Source of the DNA: Streptomyces roseifaciens
Lineage (GTDB): Bacteria; Actinomycetota; Actinomycetes; Streptomycetales; Streptomycetaceae
Reading direction: 5' to 3'
DNA length: 64,000 bases
Assembly (NCBI RefSeq): GCF_001445655.1
Contig: NZ_LNBE01000002.1
Span: 868,001-932,000 of the forward strand
Part shown: piece by piece, positions 43,214 to 50,608 of the stretch
How the letters are laid out: each line of letters begins with the position of its first letter
Position numbering within the stretch: the stretch's first letter is position 1
The notes under the pieces: generated by a model
Seen by the model: the letters and a program-made list of their open reading frames with translations, nothing else
Database searches by the model: none
What the model was told of the DNA's origin: nothing
Made by a program: the position numbers and the translations under genes

Positions 43214-44469
43214 CCTGCGTAGTGCGAACCCAGGTTGCCGTCGTCGGCGCCGGGCCGGCCGGGCTGGTGCTCGCCAATGTGCTGCACCAGGCGGGCATCG
43301 GCGTATGCCTGTTGGAGCGAGAGTCTCGTAGTTGGATCGAACAGCGGGCCCGTGCCGGCCTGTTGGAGCACCGGGTCGTGGCGTACCTGCGCGAGCAAGG
43401 GCTGGCGGACCGTCTCCTGGCAGAGGCGCGTCGGCACGGCCGATGTGACATCAAGTGTCTGGGGGAACGCGTACCCGTGCACTACGCCGACTTCGCCGGC
43501 GGGGCTCACCACTGGATCTATCCGCAGCAGGAGCTCGTTCGTGACTTGATCGGCAGGCTCGTCGAAGCGGGCTGCCCGCCACGGTTCGAGCAGGGCGTGA
43601 CCGCTGTCGAGCCGAGTGGCGGTGGCCGGCCGAGGGTACGCACTGCGGGGCTCGATGTGGAGTGCGACTACGTCGTTGGGTGCGACGGCGTCAATGGTCG
43701 CGTGGCGCAGTCGGTTCCCGGCGATCCCGGAGATACGGCGCGATACTTGTCTCGCCGCTACCCGTACGACTGGCTGACGGTGCTTGCCGAAGTGGCACGG
43801 CCGGTGGATGAGGTGCTGTACTGCGTCAATGAGGCGGGATTCGCGGGGATCATGCCGCGTTCCGGTGACATGGCGCGCCTGTACCTGCAAGTGGCCCCCG
43901 ACGACGATCTCGGGCGGTGGTCGCACAAGCGCATCATGCGGGAGCTGGTCGCGCGGTTGGAACCTGGTGCGTGCCGGCCCCGCGTCGTCCGAGTGGTGGA
44001 GAGCGGGATGCTGCGCATGCGCAGCCGAGTGTGCGGACGCTTGCGCTACGGACGCGTCTTTCTGGCCGGCGATAGCGCTCACCTGTTGACGCCGTCCGGG
44101 GCGAAGGGCATGAACCTTGCCATCGCGGACGCCGCTGACCTGGGACAGGCATTGATCGCCGCCCTCGGTAGCGGCGATACCGCCGACCTCGACGGATACA
44201 GCGCGCGGCGCATCGACGCCGCGTGGCAGGCACAGTCCTTCTCCGAGGAACTCCTCCACCTTCTTCACCTTCCGGAGGGGACTGCGCAGGAGCGCCAGTT
44301 CGCTCTGCGTCTGCGGCTGGCCCGCATCCGGCGCATCGCCGAACCGGGTCCCGAGGCGACCGCCTTCGCCCACGCCTACGCCGGCTTCGGCTCACTGCCC
44401 GCTCGCCCTACGATCGCCGCGACGCACCACAGCCGTGAACCCTCCTGTCACACCCGGAGCCGTGCGTGA
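43210..44469 (+). CDS. pobA: 4-Hydroxybenzoate 3-monooxygenase-like flavoprotein (PobA-like)
   Basis: A 419-residue class A flavoprotein hydroxylase; GTG 43210 overlaps the lyase stop. It follows PobA closely: FAD site 'VAVVGAGPAGLVLANVL', 'RARAGLLEHRVVAYLREQG', the substrate region 'YPYDWLTVLAEVARPVDE', and the GD motif 'LAGDSAHLLTPSGAKGMN'. PobA adds a hydroxyl at C3 of 4-hydroxybenzoate using NAD(P)H and O2, giving 3,4-dihydroxybenzoate. Here its substrate would come from the preceding gene. The stop overlaps the UbiA start by GTGA, so stoichiometric expression is likely. Specificity for free 4-hydroxybenzoate rather than a prenylated one is inferred. Confidence 0.85.
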   Translation: MTCVVRTQVAVVGAGPAGLVLANVLHQAGIGVCLLERESRSWIEQRARAGLLEHRVVAYLREQGLADRLLAEARRHGRCDIKCLGERVPVHYADFAGGAHHWIYPQQELVRDLIGRLVEAGCPPRFEQGVTAVEPSGGGRPRVRTAGLDVECDYVVGCDGVNGRVAQSVPGDPGDTARYLSRRYPYDWLTVLAEVARPVDEVLYCVNEAGFAGIMPRSGDMARLYLQVAPDDDLGRWSHKRIMRELVARLEPGACRPRVVRVVESGMLRMRSRVCGRLRYGRVFLAGDSAHLLTPSGAKGMNLAIADAADLGQALIAALGSGDTADLDGYSARRIDAAWQAQSFSEELLHLLHLPEGTAQERQFALRLRLARIRRIAEPGPEATAFAHAYAGFGSLPARPTIAATHHSREPSCHTRSRA

Positions 44470-45383
44470 GACTGGTGACCGAACGCCTCCGGGTGCTGTA
44501 TGGCTTCTCCCGCGGCACGCAGGCAGGCCTGAGCGTGGCCCAGCCGTTGATCGGCGCGCTGATCGTGACCGACCGCCCCTCCCTGCTTCGGCTGTTCACG
44601 ATGGCGCTGGCGGCGCTCGCCGGCTACGTCGCGGTCTTCGCCGCCAACGATCTGATGGACGCCCGCCTGGACCGGCGGCGTTTCGCTCACGAGCGTGCCT
44701 ACGACGGGTTCGACCTCGACAGCACGGGCGCGCGTCACCCGCTGGCTCGCGGGCAGCTGTCGATGTTCGCTGCGGCGGTATGGGTGGGGGGCCTGGCGGT
44801 GCTCGCCGCGGCTCTGTGCGCCGCACTCGAGCCGATGTGCCTGGTGCTGTTCGCCACTGCTGTCGCGTTGCAGATCGGCTATTGCCTCCTCGCAACGGTC
44901 AGCCAGTACAAGTTCGTGCTGTCCGGTTTGATGGTCGCGGCGGGGGCGCTTGCGGGCGCCTTCGCGATGCCGGTCCAGCGGCCGGTGGTGCCGCTGCTCC
45001 TACTGGCAGTGTGGATGATCGCCTGGGAGGTCGGTGGGCGCAACATCGTCAACGACATGGCGGACGCTGACGAGGATGTGCACCTCGGCATCCGTACCGT
45101 GCCCGTCGTCTACGGTTTGCGCACCGCGAGCATCCTCGCCTGCGGCTGCTCGCTGCTCGCCGCGACAGCCTCGGTCGGGCTGGCAGTCCATCGATGGTCG
45201 TTCTTCGGACCGGTCGGATTGGCAGGCGCGGTGCTCGCCACCGCCGGCACAGTGCTGGCACCTGCTGTTCGCCTGATGTGCGATCCGGGACCACGGATGG
45301 CGATGAAGATGTTCAACCGTGCCTCGTTGCAGCCGGTCTGTCTCCTGGTTGCCTTTGCTGTCGCCGTATTGCTCCGGCGCTGA
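44466..45383 (+). CDS. UbiA-family aromatic prenyltransferase
   Basis: A 305-residue membrane protein with about eight or nine membrane helices. Both prenyl-diphosphate-binding motifs of the UbiA family are present: 'NDLMDARLDRRR' (residues 61-72) and 'NDMADADEDVHLGIRT' (near 195). It should move a polyprenyl group from its diphosphate to the ring of a hydroxybenzoate, within the membrane. Chorismate lyase and a PobA-like enzyme upstream supply the acceptor; a polyprenyl diphosphate synthase downstream supplies the donor. GTG 44466 overlaps the previous stop. Confidence 0.9.
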   Translation: MRLVTERLRVLYGFSRGTQAGLSVAQPLIGALIVTDRPSLLRLFTMALAALAGYVAVFAANDLMDARLDRRRFAHERAYDGFDLDSTGARHPLARGQLSMFAAAVWVGGLAVLAAALCAALEPMCLVLFATAVALQIGYCLLATVSQYKFVLSGLMVAAGALAGAFAMPVQRPVVPLLLLAVWMIAWEVGGRNIVNDMADADEDVHLGIRTVPVVYGLRTASILACGCSLLAATASVGLAVHRWSFFGPVGLAGAVLATAGTVLAPAVRLMCDPGPRMAMKMFNRASLQPVCLLVAFAVAVLLRR

Positions 45384-45430
45384 ACGGTCGTCTGCTCATC
45401 ACCCGGACGCGTAAGGACGGACCCTCCGCC

Positions 45431-46513
45431 ATGCTCGACACCAGCTCCTCGCTCCCGTTAGCCGCTGACGCCTCGCTCGACGACGTGCTGAACTACAGCC
45501 GATCACTGGTGGAGCCGCGGTTGCGCCGGGTAGTTGACGGCCTGCATCCGGACGTTGCGCGAATCTGCCGTCACAATCTCGGATGGGGCATGGCGGCGAA
45601 CCAGCGACCGGATGGGACCATCCGCAGCACAGGAAAGCGTGTCCGAGCGGCCTTGGCTGTCTGCTCGGCTCACGCCGTGGGAGGCGGAGATGACATCGCC
45701 GTCGCAGTGGGGGTGGCAGTAGAGCTGCTGCACCAGGCGTCTTTGCTCCATGACGACATCATGGATGCCGACGAGTGGCGCCGCGGCGTGCAGGCGGCCT
45801 GGGCCGCCTTCGGCACCGGACGCGCCGTACTCGCAGGCGACGCCCTGTTGGCCGAGGCTGTGGCGGCAGTGGCTGTCACGACGGCCCCTGCCATACCGGC
45901 GGCGCTCAACCACCTGCTGGCCACATTCGGTGCGATGATCACGGGCCAGGCGGAGGACCTGGCGCTGGAACGGCTGCCGGTACGGCAGGTGACCTTGGAG
46001 CGTTACCAGCGGATGGCCGATGGGAAGACCGGCGCACTGTTCGGATGTGCCGCTTCGCTCGGATCCCGTCTGTTGGGGCTCACACAGCCCACCCATGCCT
46101 TGCACGAAGCAGGCACGACCCTGGGCCGGGCATTCCAGATGGCCGATGACATGGTTGGTCTGTGGGGCGATACCGCCCGTACTGGTAAAGCCATTGGCTC
46201 GGACCTGACACGAGGTAAGCGGACCCTTCCGATGCTGCTTGCCGCCTCTTCAGGCACGCTCGCGGGGGAGGAGCTGGTCACTCTCCTCGATGCACCTGAT
46301 CCCGACTCGCTCTGCCCGGAGAAGCTGCTGGACTTGTTGGAGGAGTCCGGCGCTCGTGACGCCGCCCAGGAGGCCATCGCGGTGCAGACGCGATGTGTCG
46401 CCGCGGTGCTGGACGGGGCTGACCTTCCGGTGGCCTACCGGCGCCAGATGAGCGAGTTCCTCACCTGTGCCACATCTCCGTCCATTACGTCGACAGAAAG
46501 CGATCCCCGATGA
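45431..46513 (+). CDS. Polyprenyl diphosphate synthase (GGPP-synthase type)
   Basis: A 360-residue trans-prenyl synthase from ATG 45431, with AAGGACGG upstream; it follows UbiA by 47 bases. The two aspartate-rich motifs are 'LLHDDIMDAD' (Asp108-109) and 'QMADDMVGLWGD' (from Asp239). The residues before the first motif ('VAVELLHQASL') have no bulky aromatic pair, consistent with a C20 or longer product, but length cannot be fixed by eye. Codon 10 is TTA (45458-45460), so translation may depend on the developmental bldA tRNA. The stop overlaps the next ATG (ATGA). Confidence 0.9.
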   Translation: MLDTSSSLPLAADASLDDVLNYSRSLVEPRLRRVVDGLHPDVARICRHNLGWGMAANQRPDGTIRSTGKRVRAALAVCSAHAVGGGDDIAVAVGVAVELLHQASLLHDDIMDADEWRRGVQAAWAAFGTGRAVLAGDALLAEAVAAVAVTTAPAIPAALNHLLATFGAMITGQAEDLALERLPVRQVTLERYQRMADGKTGALFGCAASLGSRLLGLTQPTHALHEAGTTLGRAFQMADDMVGLWGDTARTGKAIGSDLTRGKRTLPMLLAASSGTLAGEELVTLLDAPDPDSLCPEKLLDLLEESGARDAAQEAIAVQTRCVAAVLDGADLPVAYRRQMSEFLTCATSPSITSTESDPR

Positions 46514-48078
46514 GCTCGACCAGGCGCACCTTCCTCCGCGTGGCTTCGGCCGCTTCCCTGAGTGCTGCGGTGGCGGCGGCGCATCCTGCTGTGGCCACCG
46601 CGTCTGAACAAGGTCTGAACAGGGCCTTCGAGCGGTTGCGCCGGCTGGTGGACGGTCGGTTGGTCCTGCCGGGCGACCCCGACTACCTCAGGCTCGAACA
46701 CGCAAACACCAAGGAGTTCGACCACATCCGTCCCCGCGCCCTGTTGCTGGCCGCGACAGCCGCCGACGTGCAACGTGGCGTGCTGTTCGCACAGGATCAC
46801 GCGCTGTCGCTATCGGTCCGCAGCGGCGGGCACCATCTGCGTGGTTGGTCCACCGGTTCCGGACTCATCTTGGACCTGTCCCGTCTTCACCCTGAGACGG
46901 CTGTGATCGACCCACACACCGTTCACATTGGGCCTGCCAACACTTCGAGTCACACGCTGGAGAAGCTCGCGCCCCATGGACTGGCCATGCCTACCGGCTT
47001 GTGCGCCACCGTCTGCCCGGGCGGCTTCCTCCTCGGCGGGGGAATGGGCCTGCTGACCCCCTATGCCGGTCTAGCAGCCGACCGGCTGGTGAGCGCCGAG
47101 GTGGTCCTCGCCGACGGCCAGGTGGTGACCGCCTCCGAACACGAGCACCCTGATCTGCTGTGGGCACTACGCGGTGGAGGTGGTGGCGACTTCGGTGTGG
47201 TTACGCGCCTGACCGTCAACCCGGTTCCGCTGAGCCAAGTGGTCAGCTACCTGGTGGCATGGCCGTACGACGCTGCGGACCGTGTTATCGCAGCCTGGCA
47301 GCACTGGCAGGCCGATCGTCCTGACGCGCTCGGCAGCTCGGTGGTGTTGCTCCGCGCCGATGAGTCGCCGAATGCGGTGCCATTTGTCGTTGTCAACGGG
47401 GTTTGGGCCGGCCCGCCGGCCCCGCTGGACCGCCATCTTGCCGAGCTGCTCGATCTCGTCCCCGTGCGCCCCCTGGTCAACGGTGTCGTCCCGCAGTCGT
47501 ACCGGGAGGCCATGTTGACCTGGTGGGCGCTGGCCGCCACGATGCCCCCACGCCCGGCGGCGGAGGATCTGCTGCGCCCCTTTGCCCACCTCTCGGATCC
47601 AGCCAAGGGACGGCTGCCGCGCCCCGCGTTGCAGGTGGCACGGGGCCGGTATTTCGACCGGCCGATGCCGCTGACGGGAATCGACCGATTGCTGAACGCA
47701 TTCGACGCCGATCGTCGCCCCGGCCAGTCGCGGGTCGCCGGCGCGATGCGTGTCGCCGGACGCGCCGGCCAGGTGCCTCGTACGAGCACGGCGTACGTCC
47801 ATCGGACCGCGACCGTCCACCTCGACTTCGGAGCCCAGCAGACCCTTAGTTCCGACATTGCCGCCGACGCGGCGGCCGGCCGGGCGTGGGCTGACAATGC
47901 CATCTCCGCGATCGCACCGTTCTCGAACGGCGAGGCATACGTCAACTTCCCCGAGCCCGAAGACTCCGACTGGCCGCACGCCTACTGGGCGGAGAATCTT
48001 CCACGGCTGCGCGAGATCAAGCGACGCTATGACCCGCACCGCGTCTTCCGTCAGCCACAGAGTGTGGTCGGACCCTGA
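46510..48078 (+). CDS. Tat-exported berberine-bridge-enzyme-like FAD oxidase
   Basis: A 522-residue flavin oxidase. The start 'SSTRRTFLRVASAASLSAAV' is a twin-arginine signal, cleaved near 'AVATA', so the folded FAD enzyme would be exported. The FAD domain (PCMH fold) carries both residues for double covalent flavin attachment: His108 in 'RSGGHH' and Cys165 in 'PTGLCATV'. The C-terminal 'RRYDPHRVFRQPQS' is the usual BBE end. BBE-like enzymes abstract hydride and form C-C or C-O bonds; plant cannabinoid synthases, which cyclise a prenylated aromatic acid, belong here. It is the last gene of the operon, so an oxidative cyclisation of the prenylated product outside the membrane is likely. Confidence 0.9.
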   Translation: MSSTRRTFLRVASAASLSAAVAAAHPAVATASEQGLNRAFERLRRLVDGRLVLPGDPDYLRLEHANTKEFDHIRPRALLLAATAADVQRGVLFAQDHALSLSVRSGGHHLRGWSTGSGLILDLSRLHPETAVIDPHTVHIGPANTSSHTLEKLAPHGLAMPTGLCATVCPGGFLLGGGMGLLTPYAGLAADRLVSAEVVLADGQVVTASEHEHPDLLWALRGGGGGDFGVVTRLTVNPVPLSQVVSYLVAWPYDAADRVIAAWQHWQADRPDALGSSVVLLRADESPNAVPFVVVNGVWAGPPAPLDRHLAELLDLVPVRPLVNGVVPQSYREAMLTWWALAATMPPRPAAEDLLRPFAHLSDPAKGRLPRPALQVARGRYFDRPMPLTGIDRLLNAFDADRRPGQSRVAGAMRVAGRAGQVPRTSTAYVHRTATVHLDFGAQQTLSSDIAADAAAGRAWADNAISAIAPFSNGEAYVNFPEPEDSDWPHAYWAENLPRLREIKRRYDPHRVFRQPQSVVGP

Positions 48079-48465
48079 CGCCGTAGGCAGAAGTGGAAGG
48101 CGTACTCGCACGACAGACGGCGCTCGGTGTCGTTGCCTCCGAACAGGAACACCGCCAGCGCGATGAGTTCCTTCGGATCGCTTCTATACGCACCCCTACG
48201 GGCTCGGATCGGCTGACACTCTACTCGAACTTGCCTACACCGACGGGATATTGAGGTCAGCGTCGTCGTGCTCCAGAGCACAATTCAGATCGGGGCGACT
48301 GCCCCGTCCTTACGGAGCGGTCATGCGCGAGACACCTCACGCTTCGAGGGTGTCGCGCGCGGACCGAAGGCCGAGGTTGTTGCTCTCAGTACTGCCATGC
48401 TGACCCCGTGTTAATTCATGCCTGGCATCCCGTGACGCGGTGGCCCTGAAGCCGTTGTTCCAGGT
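48079..48465. other. Intergenic stretch after the meroterpenoid operon
   Basis: About 390 bases with no supportable gene. Composition is lower in GC than the neighbours. No clear terminator hairpin was found. Confidence 0.45.
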
Positions 48466-49077
48466 ATGAACATCACACGTGCCATTCGCCCGGTTCGACG
48501 CCGCCGCACCGCACTTGCCTTCGCCCTCGGATCCCTCCTTGCGCTCTCCCTCTCCGCCACGTCTGCCCAGGGTGCGGCACTCGCGGGCAAGGGTGCTGCC
48601 GCGGAACAGTGCACCATGCGCAGTGACGGAGAGCAGGCCATCGAGGAACTGAAGAGGTGTAGCCGCACAGCGTTCGACACGCTCTTCGCGCAGGCTCCCG
48701 CGGGCCGGATGCCCCACGGGTTTATGCGCGGCCAGCTGTTGAGGTGCACCGCGTGCGGGCAGCCGGCTGCCGACCGGGCGTTCGGTCTGCTGGCCGGTGC
48801 GGTGTACCACGGCAAAGACTTCCACACCGACGAGCGCGGGGGTCACGTCAATGCGGTCATGGGTCTGGACCTGCGCGTGTTTGACGGCGAGGTCGACTAT
48901 GCCACCTACCCGGACGATGGCCGCCAGGCCATCCGTATCGCTTACCGGCGCGACACGGGCGGGCTCGTCACGGACTGGATCCGTGAGGTGCGGCCAGGTG
49001 TGTACGCGGGAGTGGCGATCCTGACTGAGGAGGGACTCCAGTCCTGGCGCGTGATGGATTTCGTGCTCTATCGCTGA
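48466..49077 (+). CDS. Secreted hypothetical protein
   Basis: A 203-residue exported protein. Residues 1-38 form a signal peptide with a very basic start ('RPVRRRRTALAFALGSLL') and an A-x-A cleavage site. The mature part includes 'FDTLFAQAPAGRMPHGFMRG', a CxxC pair ('CTACG'), 'GKDFHTDERGGHVNAVMGLD' and 'YATYPDDGRQAIRIAYRR', and is rich in strands, so a lipocalin-like fold is possible. I do not recognise the family. It is a single gene. Confidence 0.6.
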   Translation: MNITRAIRPVRRRRTALAFALGSLLALSLSATSAQGAALAGKGAAAEQCTMRSDGEQAIEELKRCSRTAFDTLFAQAPAGRMPHGFMRGQLLRCTACGQPAADRAFGLLAGAVYHGKDFHTDERGGHVNAVMGLDLRVFDGEVDYATYPDDGRQAIRIAYRRDTGGLVTDWIREVRPGVYAGVAILTEEGLQSWRVMDFVLYR

Positions 49078-49159
49078 CCCGGCCCGAGGCTTGCGTTATC
49101 TTCCCTCACAGCTTCGTCGCCGGCCGGGCTCTCGCCGACGTACACCGACCGCAGTCCCC

Positions 49160-49290
49160 TCATCCGCCTGCGGCGATGATGCCCGCGAGAGCCTGTTCAG
49201 CGATGGCTGCGATCGCGAAGGAAGGGTTGGCGCCACCGACGTTTCCCGGCCGCAAGGTCGAGTCGACAGGGCGGGTCGCTATCTGTGCCT
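49160..49290 (-). pseudogene. GMC oxidoreductase, C-terminal stump
   Basis: The minus strand reads 'TRPVDSTLRPGNVGGANPSF' and then 'AIAAIAEQALAGIIAAGG' and stops. This matches the end of the intact GMC oxidase at 50609-52207 ('VDGSLIPGNVGGANPSF..ITALAERCIADIIARKG'). Only about 42 residues survive; the cut lies at the IS end at 49301. It differs enough at codon level to be an older paralogue rather than a recent copy. Confidence 0.8.
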
Positions 49291-49300
49291 TGGCCAACTG

Positions 49301-49413
49301 AGAGGTTGTCTCACGTGGCAAGTTTCGCGAGCTTCTTGTAGCAGGTCAGGGCGGCGGCCATGGCCAGGCCTCGGCTCTGCCAGTCGTTGCGGACCACGTA
49401 CGGGATCTTGAGA
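49301..49413 (-). mobile_element. IS5-family (IS112-like) transposase, C-terminal end with IS terminus
   Basis: The minus strand gives 'RGLAMAAALTCYKKLAKLAT' and a stop at 49311, the usual end of actinobacterial IS5-type transposases ('ALTCYKKLTKLTT'). The IS tip AGAGGTTGTCTCACGTG is at 49301-49317. Upstream transposase sequence is missing beyond about 49413. Confidence 0.75.
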
Positions 49414-49444
49414 CCACGAGCAGCCCATGGCAGGCTCATGCCGC

Positions 49445-50029
49445 ATGATGGATGAATTCGCGAAAGACAACCTGCACGGGAGACTGCGGCGGGACCGCAA
49501 GGCGCTGCTCTGGAAACTCGACGGCTTGTCCGAATACGACGCCCGTCGGCCTTTGACAGCGACCGGGACCAACCTCCTCGGCCTGGTCAAACACGTGGCC
49601 ACCGTCGAGGCCAGGTACTTCGGCGAGGTCTTCGACCGCCCTTCCCCGGAACCGCTGCCCCGGTGGCAGGACTCCAACGGCAGCGATCTGTGGGCGGCCG
49701 AGGACGAGACCCGCGATCAGATCATCGGGCTCTACCGGCGCACGTGGGAACACTCGGACGCGACGATCAACGAGCTTCCCCTCGATGCCCCCGGCCACGT
49801 GCCATGGTGGCCGGAGCCTTATGCCGACACGAACCTGTTCGCCATCATGGTCCATGTCCTCGGCGAGTCCATCCGGCATGCCGGGCACGCCGATATCCTG
49901 CGGGAGGGCCTCGACGGCCGGACCGGGTTGCGCGCCGAACACGAGGAGCAGATCGACGGGGAAGCCCGTGCAGCCTACTGCGCGAAGATCGAGCAGGCCG
50001 CCAGGTCGGCCGCACCAATCAAGGCTTAG
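49445..50029 (+). CDS. DinB-family (DUF664) protein
   Basis: A 194-residue four-helix DinB-like protein from ATG 49445 (49448 is equally possible). Typical parts are 'LLWKLDGLSEYDARRPL', 'TNLLGLVKHVATVEARYFGE' with the first metal-ligand-type His, 'PWWPEPYADTNLFAIMVHVL' and 'ESIRHAGHADILREGLDGRTG' with the HxxxH-like pair. DinB proteins bind a divalent metal; many serve as thiol-dependent transferases (mycothiol or bacillithiol) or stress proteins. The gene sits between two IS5 end sequences, and its stop codon overlaps the right-hand one. Confidence 0.8.
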   Translation: MMDEFAKDNLHGRLRRDRKALLWKLDGLSEYDARRPLTATGTNLLGLVKHVATVEARYFGEVFDRPSPEPLPRWQDSNGSDLWAAEDETRDQIIGLYRRTWEHSDATINELPLDAPGHVPWWPEPYADTNLFAIMVHVLGESIRHAGHADILREGLDGRTGLRAEHEEQIDGEARAAYCAKIEQAARSAAPIKA

Positions 50030-50440
50030 AGGTTGTCTCACGTGACTTGACGTTCGTGCGGCATGCTGCCGGTCGTGGGTGCTGATCTATCGAAGCGTCT
50101 GGTTCCTGATGAACTCTGGGAGCCGGACGCCCCGTTGCTGCCGTCGTTCGGCACGTCGCCCGCCACCGCGCATCGCCGCTTCACGGTATGGACCGAGGCC
50201 GGCCTGTGGCGTCGGCTGCACCGGGCGGTGCTGGACGAACTCGGGGCCCACGGCGAGGTGGACTGGACCTCGGCGATCGTCGACGCGGCCTCCGTTCGCG
50301 CCAAAGGGGGGATCGCTGACGTGGCCGAACCCGGTCGATCGCGTCAAGAAGGGCAGCAAGCTGCACGTGCTGTCCGATGCCCAGGGCATCCGCCGGGAAG
50401 TCGCCGTTGCTGCTGAGTGCCCGGAGCTTGAGGACGGCCT
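50028..50440 (+). pseudogene. IS5-family (IS112-like) transposase, N-terminal part, deleted and frameshifted
   Basis: It begins with the IS tip AGAGGTTGTCTCACGTG (50028-50044), then 'VVGADLSKRLVPDELWEP', jumps through an internal deletion to 'GTSPATAHRRFTVWTEAGLW', 'ELGAHGEVDWTSAIVDAASV' and, after a shift near 50320, 'VDRVKKGSKLHVLSDAQGIR'. The remaining C-terminal half is missing; the sequence from 50440 to 50600 is not assignable. Confidence 0.8.
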
Positions 50441-50608
50441 CGGGTCCCGGCCAGGCCTCACCCGGCGCGCGGGGAGGTCGTTGGGCCAAGGTGGCCACGG
50501 CGGTGAGAGGCGTACTGGCCGGGTAGGTCACTTGAACGCTCTGGACGCGGGGCTCGTGATAAGCACGCTCCAATGCACCGTCACTGGCCCAAATTGAAGC
50601 AATGAGTG

